From Lycocorax pyrrhopterus obiensis (lineage: Eukaryota; Chordata; Aves; Passeriformes; Paradisaeidae), in the NCBI GenBank assembly GCA_014706295.1, contig JACSVZ010000002.1, forward strand, positions 128,783,431 to 128,847,430: DNA of 64,000 bases, in the 5' to 3' direction. A program made the position numbers and the translations under genes. Positions 37,563-48,195 of this stretch are shown in pieces. The stretch's first letter is position 1, and every line of letters starts with the position of its first letter. The notes under the pieces are model-generated. The model was given only the letters and a program-made list of their open reading frames with translations. It was not told the origin of the DNA and made no database searches.

Positions 37563-40500
37563 CTAAAAGAACATAAAAATTGATTAATTAGGACAACACA
37601 GCAAGTACTACTTCCTTAACACCATTACTCATCTGCAGGAAGGAAAAACTGCGCAAAGGTATCTGAAACATTTGATTGTTACACATAAAGCCTTTCCCTC
37701 CTTAACAGAGTGACATGTGAGTGCTAATATTCAGAATTAGATAGCAGAGTATATGAGCAAATACTCAGTCATCCTCATCACCAACCAAGTCTACTGAATG
37801 TCAAACAACTGTTCAAGAGACCTTTTAAAAATTAGCCCCACGTTGTAAAATCCAGCAGTTTGCCTTAATAACCATCCTAGGTCCTTTTCCCTTTCTTTCA
37901 TGTTCCCAAAAGAACTCTCCTAACCCCTCTCGCTATTGATCTAAACAGGGTATTCTACTTTAAAAATAATTCTAAATTAGTTTTTTCACACTTAAAGATT
38001 CAGATGCATCTGAAATCTTCACTTCTACATATGCTCTGGAACATGCTCTGATTATTGCCAAGATTTATGAGTAAGTTCAATAGTTGTTGGGCTCGGTCAG
38101 GTGGACATTCTCAGAGCAGCTACAACTACTACAGGTCTCATTGCAAAATACAGCTACAGCTGTCACTTCCTTTTAACACAACAATGTAGGAAAGAGTGGG
38201 GGTTCCTTCTTTTAAAGAGCAGTCTACTGATTGAAGCTCTCACATAAGAAACAGAGGACATATATAATTTATTTTATTAACTCAGAGATGTCAAAGACAC
38301 ATCTCTACTTCAGAATTCTTTATCTCCATTGCTGAATTTGTGTAAATTTAGATAAACAGGCTTGAATCCTTAGTCAGGCCAAAAAAAAAAAAAAAAAAAA
38401 GGCATGACTGTGTAGACCAGCAGTTAAATCACTCAGCTGTGAAGAAAGAAGCAAGGCCTCCCAAGGCACATTTTATCCAACAAACACCACATTTAAAGAC
38501 TCCTGGAAGCTGTTTGCAAAGCTCAGGTCTGCCACTTCTAGGAATGTGAAAGGTTGGAAGGTGAAGGTCTGCGTTTGAATTCCTTTAAGGGGAAAAAATT
38601 ACTAAGGTGTTTCACAGCCTAAGCAAGTGCTGAAAAATAGGCTGGCCGAAAGGGAGATAGATACTTTTCTTTCTCTCCTCTGAAAGGATTCAGAAAGCAC
38701 ACAGTGAACCTTGTTTGGTTCTTGAAAGAACACTTGCTTTCAGGAAAGAGCTGAAGATGCCTGAACACAAGAGAATACACGTGCCTTCCTGAACAGGGTG
38801 CTTGGGGAGGGCATTTATGATCTCCTTTGCTCTGCATTTTTATTTTCTATTATTACCTCTACACAGCTTCAGGCTGAACATACTGAATACAGGTGTATCC
38901 CTATGCAGATTCTGGTCAGAAGAGTCTAATTCTAAGACAGGATGGGCTTTAAGGGTAGATGGAAACCAGGAAGGCAAAAAGCAAACCTACGAAGCTCAAC
39001 TGTTTATGCAGCTGCCAGAAATAACCGTTTCTGTAATATACAGCAATTTACAAGAGAGCATGTCCTAAATTCTTTGCAATGCATTATTAAGGAATTAGGA
39101 CATTGCAGGGGAGAACAGAAAGAAGTTTTGCTGCCTCAAAAATGAGCCATAATCTGTGCTGATTTTAGGTTCCCTTGTGCCATTCTTGATCCAGCCCTGG
39201 TAAGCCTAAGGAAAAAAAAGAAAAATTTTTCCTTTACCTTTTTCTTCCCATTTAAAAACAATAATCCTCGGGGCTCATACACATTCACTATAAACTTCCC
39301 AGTACTATATACAATTTTGGAGGTAAGCACCACTACTGGACCTTTTCTTCTCACTCAGTGAGCCAAATAATTGCAGAAATTTAAAACTCACACTGCTTAA
39401 ATTGGTCAATTTATTATTTTCTTAGAATCAATACGAAATGAAAGCAACTCTGAATGGGCAAGTTAGCACTAATGACATTGGTATTGTTGTGCTCTCTGAG
39501 ACCATCAAACATGGTAAAAAAACTTTTACCAGAGAAAATCACAATGTTCATTTTTCTATTGTGTTTGCTGCTAATTCAAGAAGACAGGACTTGAAAAAAC
39601 ACAAGAACAACAGGGTGGTGGCTGATGCATTCCAGGCATTACTCTCTTTCACTCTGCCTTTTTCAAAAACAAGCAAGTCTGTACATATATTGCTTTGCTA
39701 TAAATAAATTCAAATTAACTTCTAAGTCACAGACTGATTTGCAAATCAAAACTGCCTGGTCCTAACAAGGCTCACAATGTCATGATTGTAACAAAAGAGC
39801 AGAGAAGCCATCTCTGACCTAAAATAAATCACATTATGCTTTGCAGAAACATTGTCCAATCCTACTCCCTTACAGAATATCTTTGGCTCCATTAGCAAAG
39901 TTAATTCTTGCTTTGCTTTCAGTAAAAAATTACTGCTTCAAGTTGATGGCAGCCTATGGTTTGCAAGTCTTATTTTTAACTCTGATATCAACCCAAACTA
40001 TGTCTTACAGCAGCAGCTGCTGCTAAAACTACAAGACTAAAAATTGCTACACAGTTGACTTTGGCTGGGCTGGAAATGTTGCTGTTTGCCTGTCTTTCCA
40101 ACAAAGATAATATTTTTAGCTGTTTGACTGGCTGAAAAGTAAAGACCCAAACTCTGAAATTCCTGATTGCCCTGCTGGTGACTGGAATATCTACAAGAAA
40201 CTTACCTGTATCTTTTCCCCAGATTTTAACTCCTTCACTTCTGCATTATGTGAGCAACTTAAATCAACTACTCATCCCTCATTTGGCATTTCTGAATTAG
40301 TACAGCCGTTGATTTCCAGATCCTCTCTTTGGACTAGCATTTGGTGTTTCTGTGAATAATGCTATTCAGCCTGCTCCAGCCTCCCCCATGCATCTGCCTT
40401 ATATGTAATAAATATAAAGCTTTCTTGAAGTCTTCCCCCCACCCTCCCCCCCTCAAAAAAGACAAACCAAAAGCAAACCCAAAATCTCTACTGTTTTTTC

Positions 40501-40620
40501 ATCCTGTGGCCAACACTGGTATGAAGAACTAAAATATCTAAAGAGCTGAGTCTCTGTTATTCAAAGCACAGCAATTTTCTGCCAGGTGTTCCCTTGAGTA
40601 AGTATGCAATTCTACAGTAC
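37563..40620 (-). other. RAD54B: RAD54B intron, 3.1 kb
   Basis: GT-AG intron. It contains an A20 run (38381-38400). The following ~190 bases (38404-38590) have faint resemblance to a tRNA-headed interspersed repeat. No exon was recognised. Confidence 0.75.
38381..38400 (+). repeat. A20 homopolymer
   Basis: A pure run of twenty A on the plus strand. No poly(A) signal or retrocopy was recognised just upstream, so it is not called a retrogene tail. Confidence 0.9.
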
Positions 40621-40821
40621 CTCTGCCAATGTCTTTGCCTTCCGTATCTTTCAGTATTACTGACTTTCCTTTTGTAATAAGAATAGCATCGCCTTCCCAC
40701 TTCTTGTGCTTTTTCTTTGATGCCTTACACCACACGACACTGAAATATTTTGCAAGGCAGTCAGGTGCTTCCTGAGCTGCTTCTTCCTTTGCTGTCCCTG
40801 ATGTTGGCAAATACAGTGCAT
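40621..40821 (-). CDS. RAD54B: RAD54B exon: conserved N-terminal block
   Basis: 201 nt, acceptor TTCCCTTTTTAG, donor GGCAGAG|GTACTG. It needs one base from an upstream exon. It encodes residues 1-67 of the partial protein: a variable Ala/Glu-rich start, then KYFSVVWCKASKKKHKKWEG, DAILITKGKSVILKDTEGKD and IGRG. This is the first clearly conserved block of RAD54B, about 110 residues into the human protein. Confidence 0.97.
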
Positions 40822-41661
40822 CTAAAAAGGGAAATAAAATAACAAAGAATATCTCAGGTTCTCCTGATAAAGTGTACAGTCATTTGCATTTCAAAAAAAT
40901 CAAGGACAATTTACACATTTCATCTTATACAAACAAAGTGGTATATTTCCTGTCCTTATGGTAAGTTTGGATTGAGACAGAACAGCACATCAGGACTCAT
41001 CCTGAAAAAAAACCCAAAAAACAAACCAACATTCATTGCTTCAGAAAGTATGTACTTCCAGGGAAATCACATTACTTGTTGCATTAGTAAGTGAGCTCCT
41101 AATTTGACATACATACAAGATGGTAAGAACAGAAAAAGAATAAAAGGAAAGGCTGAAAAAAAAAGCAAAAGGGAAATGACCACAGGAGACAATGAAAACA
41201 AGGTCCTCATGAGATGGTGCTGGGCAATGTTCTGGAAGCAAGGACAGGAAAAAAGAACTCAGAAAAGGGAACAAAGGAGTCCAGGAACCAGATCTGGAGC
41301 TGAAGTCATCTGTACTAAGTGGCAGAATAACCATAACTGTAATAACACAAAATATAATTTCAACTCCTTTCCTTGCACCCTTCAAAATTAAGTAGTTGTG
41401 AAAATCTTGAAACACACCATCTCTTGAATATGCACCAACTCAAACACCGTTACTAGGCTTAGATTGATTCAGACTTGTCAGCAGTTACCTAATTATAATT
41501 GTCATGCGTGTAAATATTAATAGGCAATATTTAGGTTAATAAGGTTAAGAAATGATAATAGAACAGAGAGCAGCTGATTATAACATCTACTAAGAATAAA
41601 CACATGCTTTCAAGAGTTAGCAATCTGAGATAAGCAATGGTAGAGAAGTCACCAGCATTAC

Positions 41662-41722
41662 CTAAAGGAATATCTGTAGCATTCCTTTTCAGCACATGCA
41701 CAGCTTCAAAGGGAGAATCAGA
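41662..41722 (-). CDS. RAD54B: Tentative RAD54B N-terminal exon (partial)
   Basis: The donor CTTTAG|GTAATG gives the phase needed by the next exon, producing Asp at the junction. The 61-nt reading SDSPFEAVHVLKRNATDIPL contains Phe-Glu-Ala at nearly the same distance from KYFSVVWCK as in human RAD54B, as I recall that sequence. The acceptor used here (GAAAATTAG) is poor in pyrimidines. The same frame stays open upstream to an acceptor at 41792-41791, which would give a 129-nt exon with matching phase, except for one TAG codon at 41725-41723. Which form is real cannot be settled by eye. Confidence 0.45.
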
Positions 41723-42834
41723 CTAATTTTCATTAAAATACTCCTGCATGCTGGTTAAAAGCTTAAATCCGTTTGCTCCTTTGATTCCATCTGGGATTCA
41801 ACACTATACAAATCTGTTACAGAAAAACGCTTATGCCACAGAGTAACCTTTCCAAAATTTCCAAGTGTGCTGGTATTTAAAGGAGAAGCAGCAAAAGGAA
41901 ATTCTTGCTCACAATAATGGTGCGATAAAGAAGCAGCTTTACCACTTCTACATCAAGTCTATGTATTCTTAAAACTGCAAAATACTCGTAAGTTACACAC
42001 CTAAAATGAGTGCAATTTTTCAGACTAGTATTTACTAAAAAGGTATTATCTAAATGAAAAATGCTGTATTTATTGAACTGAATTTTCTTTCCAAAACACT
42101 CTAAAAGTTGTATCATCTGTATAGAACTCTATGCTAACTCAGTGCCTAAAGCAAACAGGATTTTCCATACATAGATGTTTCTTCAGTGCATTAGCCAACA
42201 TCTGTAGTTTCATGCAGCAGATGTGTCCCCATCTCCAAGGAATAACAGAGCAGCTACTGAACACTGGCATTTCACAGAAGGATAAGAATATGGAACAGAG
42301 TAACCCTTTTTGAAATGTAGGGAATTCTTTGTAGATGAATCCTAGTAAATCAACTAGACAGTAACAAAAAAATCCTCGCAGCTCTGTAAAAAAGTTAAAA
42401 GGCTCTATTGGATCTTCAGTAATCACAAGTGATAAGATTTAGAGAAGTGAAAGAGAGAAAACTTGTACCTTGCAAAAATACAAAAGATTAATTTCATTCT
42501 ATATTGAGCTTCTAACTGTAAGTTGATTCAACCGATAAATACAAGATGGTTTTCCTTTTGTTTTCCGAACTGATTCTCTTAGTTTAATCGACAACTACCT
42601 TCCTTATATTAAAATTTCAAACTATTACTGCAAGAACTGGAGATTTCACTGCAGAATTTTCTTCTTCTCTCTTGAAGGATGGCCATCCATAAACAAATGA
42701 CCACCTCTTTGTCTCCTCCACTGACCTCATGCGTGAGTTTGGTGACCCCTGAGATCTGTTTTATGGTCATTGCTCTTTTACTCAGAGCGTCCTGCATGGT
42801 ATTATCTGAATCACCAGTAGATTAACTTTCAAGT

Positions 42835-42864
42835 CAATAATAAGTCTTCAATAATAAGTCTTTT
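42835..42864. repeat. 15-bp tandem duplication
   Basis: 'tcaataataagtctt' is present twice in direct succession. Confidence 0.8.
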
Positions 42865-44180
42865 CTTATCCCTGCTTCATTTAAAATAATTAGAAAATCA
42901 ATAATTTAGAAACAAAAGTGGAAATTGCTAGCCTTTTGTAATACTGACTTTTGCTGAAAAAGATTTCCAAAGCAACCTGTCTCCCACAACAAGCAAACTG
43001 AGCACCAATATTCCATGCAATACTACCATGTTCCTATGGGGAAAATGAAAAATTATAGCCTCTGCAATGTTCAGATTTCTTCCCTCAATTTGTCTTCTGA
43101 ATTACCACTTCTGTTTATAGAAATATTAAATAACAATTTATTTCTATGCTACATAAATGATCTTCCTTTTACCAACAACTACAGTATAGTTTCAGATAAA
43201 AATGGAAGGTGGTTTTTTTTTTTAATTAAATATTTTTAAGTAAAAATAATTGCATCCTCTCAAAATTATCTTCCATATAATTTCCTTGCATAGAAAACGA
43301 AAACCTGTTCACCAACAATGCTGATTAGGTACTTGCATTCAACCTTCTTATTATCTTATCAGTTTTGTTTGTATTCAGCTTCACACCTATTTAACTTTAA
43401 AGATTACTCCAGTGCAATAGCAGAATATTCAAATTCAATAAATACAGTGTCATGAGCTTTTCAGGAATTGAAACGAGACTGGTATATTATGCACAGGAAC
43501 TAAGTTCAGTGTTTGATATAGGGGTACAGAGAGCAGTGGATTCAACAGAAACCTCTTGCTGCTAAGAGACCATAGACAGTATCTGAAACAGAGTTGGATT
43601 TGCTGAAACCCTAGAAGATAAATTGCAACTGTACCTTCTGAGCTCTGCTGTTAATCAGTTCGGAGTGAAAATAATAAGTAACAGCAACTATGCATACACC
43701 ATGGTATGAGAAACATCAGGAAATCATGCCCACTCATTTCTCTCCCAAGCAGTCAACAGCCCAGCCTGGCTGCAAGGTTCGCTTAACCATGAAGAAACCG
43801 TAGCAAGCAGCATGGCTCTCCTCCCAAATGGAACTTTAAGGACATGGCTAACAAGGCTTCGAAAAGCTTCCACAAATAAAGCTTTCTCTCTCTTGTTGAG
43901 AAAACAAGGGCTTAGGTTTCAAGATATAAACCATAGCCTAATTGGTATGAGGAAAAGTTTCAGCAGCCTCAGGAAGGTGATGATTTACAGAAATCGGGAC
44001 AGGATCCAGGAGAGGGGACGGGGAGCATTCCAATGGCAAACTAGTTTAACCAGTTTCTGATGAGCAGGATTAGGAGAAAATGCATTGATTAAGTGCGTTG
44101 GGTCACTCCCAATGCAGCAAGAAAGTAGCTGCATTATGAAAGAGTACCCAAGGTAACTCAAGCGTTCATTTTCAGGGCAC

Positions 44181-44260
44181 TGCGGGCTGTAGCACTGCAA
44201 GTACCCGCGTGTTGCCGTGAGGAGTGAGGGGCACGCTCCAGTGAGCCGGGCACCGGCACC
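44181..44260. promoter_or_regulatory. Small CpG-rich patch
   Basis: Seven CpGs occur in about 80 bases, within AT-rich sequence. It could be a minor promoter or enhancer; no exon was recognised next to it. Confidence 0.25.
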
Positions 44261-45563
44261 TTGGCCTGGGTGTGGTTTAATGGATGGCTTAACCCCATCC
44301 AACTGCAGGCTGCTGCCAAAGCTCATGAGCTCACCTTTCCTTCCCTCTCCCACTCTGCTTCTCATCCACCAGCTGCAAGAAAGCCAGCTCAATGAATGCC
44401 ATCAGCAACTACAGTCAATATATGGAAGGGGTATGTGCAGTTTGGACCAAGGAGACTAGGAGGCTGCCCATTTTTTTGTAGCAGCTACTGTTAGGTTGGG
44501 GTGATTTTTAAACCATGGATCCTGTGCTACCCAACACCTTCATACTTGAATTTCCACAGTGTAAGTACGTATGAAACGACAGGTGAGTTTTCCCTCAACT
44601 GCTCCGAATCTTCCCAATAAAACGTACTGTCACAACGCAAAATTACAGTTTAGAGAAGACAACTTTGATTCAGGTTGCACTCTATAGCACTAAGGAATAA
44701 TAAAGAAATAGAGGGAGGCAAATAAAAAAATCTGAACTGCAGTAAAAGGAGACTGGGGCTTTGAATGAATCACAGCCCAAACTCAATGGCAGTGCTGTGC
44801 TGTAGCCTCTGCAGTGACTCTGCTCAGGTGCCATCAGTCTGGTCCATGGAGCCAGCACCATCTCTTTCTTCTGAGCAGAGGAACTAATTGAAAAGTTCCT
44901 TAATTAAATTAATTCATAACTTTTGAGAAGAGACGTTTACATAGCAGTTAAATGTCTAGGTGCCTATGAAAGATCTATATGTCATACACTCCTAAGATAT
45001 CCCAGGAATATTTAAAGAAATATGAGTCAGCATAATCTTTCACTTGCAAAGCAATTTAAGTCTAATGATAAACTTAATATTATGCTAACATGTAAATGTA
45101 GATTAGTGTGCCTCCAAGATGGAAAAATACGTAATAACTCTTCCCACAGCACTTCCGTGAGACTTCAGGAGGAGTGCAAACAAAGAGTCAAGCTGACTTG
45201 CCCTAAACCCACAGGAACCAATGACAGTTGGGATTCCATTTCAGAGCCATTTGATTACAACCCAGTGCTTTGTACCTCTCTTTCCAAGATAAAATATATT
45301 TGTAATTAATTTTGCATGTATCAGCATAGATAGTAAACTCACCTAAAGACTGATATTTCAAGCAGGAATATTTTCTTTGGAAAACACATCATTGTTTGAA
45401 ATCCAAAGCTATTTTTAAACAGAAATGCAAATTATAAAAAATTTTAAATATTTTTAAACTTCAGTGTCTAAGTCTCTTAATAATCTGAAATGCCAATCAA
45501 ACCAGCCTTTAGATTCCTGACCATGCAATACTATAGGGATTTCCTTCAGTAGATTTTATTTTA

Positions 45564-45615
45564 CATAGCTAATAACTTTGCCAGGCCTTCATAGCTAATA
45601 ACTTCGCCAGGCCTT
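45564..45615. repeat. 26-bp tandem duplication
   Basis: The unit starting 'catagctaataact' and ending 'gccaggcctt' is present twice with a single T/C difference, followed by a short third start (cat). Confidence 0.9.
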
Positions 45616-45843
45616 CATCAGTCCATAGCACATCTTCCATGCTAGCTGTCTCAGTTGAAGCACATATACTCATACACATGCACAGTGTCTGTAAAAACTA
45701 GCAGTGAAAGAAAAATCACTGCTTATAAGAAAGAAAACACAGATTAATCCAGTTTTAGCCACAATGAACTCTTACTCCTTGTAGAAGCTCTACTAACTCA
45801 ATACTCTGGAGAAGAATCTAAAAATCTGGGGAGGAGATAACAC

Positions 45844-45862
45844 TTTTTTTTTTTTTTTTTTT
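45844..45862 (+). repeat. T19 homopolymer
   Basis: A pure run of nineteen T on the plus strand; no associated retrocopy was recognised. Confidence 0.9.
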
Positions 45863-48068
45863 GCTAAGGTAAAATTTCTCTATTCCTGAAAGCTAAAAGC
45901 TCTAAGAAATAGATACAGTTTGCACATTCTCTGCATCTTAATTTCCTGAGGATTACACACTGGACATGCTCTGAGGCCGAGAATAGGCTTCTCTGTATTC
46001 ACAGTTTTCACTGCTCAGACCAAAGCTGGGCTTCTTCCACAGCTCCAGCAGGGAATTTTTCCATGGCCCTCTCCTTCAGACCATCATCCCCTCTTCCTGG
46101 CACCAAACAGGTAAGGATGGCAGAGTGGACAAGGACCAGCTACAAGGAAGAGCAATTTGGGAGATGAAGCCTGAAAAGAAAGACTATTGCTGGAAAGGAA
46201 GGCTGATGTTAAACCAGTGGAAAATTGGCAACTGAGTAAAAGACTGGAAGTCTGAGCTGGAAGCAGGGCATGCAGGGAAAGGCTAGAAACCAGACAGGGA
46301 GTAAAAGACCAGGAAGACAACAGGATATGTTAGGAGAAGGGTTGGGGAGAACCACTCAGGCAGACTGGGACTGGGGTCCAATATAAGAGTCAAGGACCAG
46401 AGAGAGAGCTGGAATTTTCTGAGTAGGAGCTGGTGCAAAACAAAACTTACTGCCTCTCATTTCTGACCCTCAAAATGCAAGATTCACTAAGAAAATGTAC
46501 AGGTGGAAAACACTGAGGAAAATCACAGGACAACTTGGGAGGAAGAAATGAGAACAGGAGATGATTAGGCAATGACAGGGAAAATACAAGTGGAAAATGA
46601 CAGCAGAAGAAACCAACTAAAGACAGCATGGTATTGCAACATAAAAAATGGCAAGCAGTTGAGCACAGAAGGGCACTGACTGCACAAAAACATGAAGCGC
46701 ACTCATATAAACACAACGCCCTGGTAAACAGGGCCCATTTCTCTTCCCAATAACTTAACTTTTTCCCAAACTCAATTTTTAAGACTACCAAGGTGGTCTT
46801 AAAGGTATTCAGCTTAAAAATACAGTAATTGTTCCACTGTTCTATATAATTTTACAGACTCAGGTTTGGTAGGTGCTCTACAGGTGAATAGGGCTGCAAT
46901 GGAAGATTTAGGTGCAGCGTAAGAGAGGGAGGTAATTAAGCTCCTGAACTGGATCCATTTCACAGATTATTCCCTGCAAGACAAACCCAAATCCATTCTG
47001 AGTTTAGGAGCAGCAGAAGACCCAGAATCAGACAAATAACTTCTAGTAGACAAGTTCACAAAGGCAAAGCAGGAGCTAAAGTTGAATCATGGTATCACTT
47101 TCCCTAAAGTCCCTTTGGTACATCCTGCTCTTCAACTGAAATATTTTCGGTCTTTCAATTTCTTTGCTGTCAGCAAACATGTGCAAAACTCACTGGGCAA
47201 AAAATACTGCATGCTGTGATATTAACGGTCTACACTGAATTCAGCAACGTCTTAATGCAGTAATTTGCTTTATTACTCCAAAGGGGAAAGATAAGGTTTT
47301 CAACCCTGACTGTCTTACATAGATGAAAACATCAAATTATATGGAATAATCTTAGAATTGTTTAGAAATCGTAATTTGCTACAAAACCCAAGATTAACAT
47401 CTAGAACCTTGTGGTACAAAACTATGCTACCCACCTGCCCACCACCTCTATGACCAATCTTCCAGCAAGTGAATAGTTTTAAGGTTGAAAAGTCAAGCAA
47501 AGTTTGAAGACGTCAAAAATAAGGTGTTCCAGTGACCTGATCTGCCCCACTGTGCATATGCATTCATGATAAAGTCTTCAGAGAAAACATGCTGCACTAC
47601 ACTGCCATGGGACCTCTTGCTCATTCAGTGCAGAGAATTGAACTGCTGGAAAGGCAGGAAAAGTAGCAGGAAAAAAGGCTGTTGCTGCCTCTGCCATCCC
47701 TGTATTTCTATATTGTAAACTGCAAAAGGTGTGGGATGGAGGAGGCTGCAAGGACAGATAGTCCAATCTCGTGGTTAGATAAGCTGAATAATGCCTTGGA
47801 GAACTGGACTTTACTTGCATGTCTTCTGGAGTTCCTCTGTGATGTAAAGAAAGTCATTCAACCCCAACTTTCAGCAATAAACATTTGTCTGAGCGAGCGC
47901 CTGACTTATGATTCAGTCTCATTTGTATTAATAGTGAACACTCATGGGTGTAACTGGAAGCTGTGGTTGGGAAAGATTAAGTGTACGGTATCCTAAAGCA
48001 CTGAGACAATGCAGTCCTCGATGATTCAGTCTGCACCTTCCATAAAAGTGGGGCTTTTTGCTGTTATT

Positions 48069-48195
48069 CTCTCTGTGCCTCAACTCGCGCTTTATCTCCT
48101 AGAAAGTGGAGATTACACCAACTTTTTGTCTCACAAGGATGTTGTGAAACGTAATTACATCTTGGAGGCACTCAGATACTATCACAATGAGCACC
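48069..48195 (+). mobile_element. Ancient MIR-like SINE tail
   Basis: The order of blocks 'ctctctgtgcctca', 'tatctcctagaaagtggagat', 'ctcacaaggatgttgtga', 'taattaca', 'ggcactcagat' matches the 3' half of MIR-type (CORE-SINE/L2-tailed) amniote repeats. The tRNA-derived 5' half is not recognisable. An open frame crossing it (48009-48215) is therefore considered spurious. Confidence 0.55.

Larger units (their letters stand above)
16923..41722 (-). other. RAD54B: RAD54B gene, coding exons 12 clear + 1 tentative; 5' end not found
   Basis: RAD54B is a SWI2/SNF2-family, double-stranded-DNA-dependent ATPase and translocase of the nucleus. It acts with RAD51 and DMC1 in homologous recombination and remodels recombination intermediates. 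Twelve minus-strand exons with GT-AG borders (one GC-AG) join in frame to give 815 residues, against about 910 for the human protein, so roughly the first 95 residues lie outside these exons. Numbering from the first full codon of the 40821 exon, the seven SF2 motifs are present in order: DEGMGLGKT-type Walker A (here DEMGLGKT, residues 228-235), DEGH box (333-336), GTPIQND after the exon junction near 362, and in the C-lobe SSKAGGVGLNL and ARVWRDGQ. No frameshift or stop interrupts the twelve exons, so the gene appears functional. Paralogue RAD54L is excluded by the RAD54B-type N-terminal and C-terminal regions. Confidence 0.97.

Noticed and set aside
42609..42797. Minus-strand open frame beginning MQDALSKRAM
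   Set aside because: It was considered as a RAD54B N-terminal exon or retrocopy, but shows no match to the known RAD54B start and no suitable splice sites.
43985..44392. 135-codon minus-strand open frame overlapping the small CpG patch
   Set aside because: Composition (Cys/Ser/Pro) and lack of any domain suggest a chance frame in locally GC-richer DNA.
46381..46461. Minus-strand frame starting Met-Arg-Gly-Ser as the RAD54B start exon
   Set aside because: Only the first few residues resemble the expected start; no Lys-Lys-Pro-x-Phe block follows and no donor fits the required phase.
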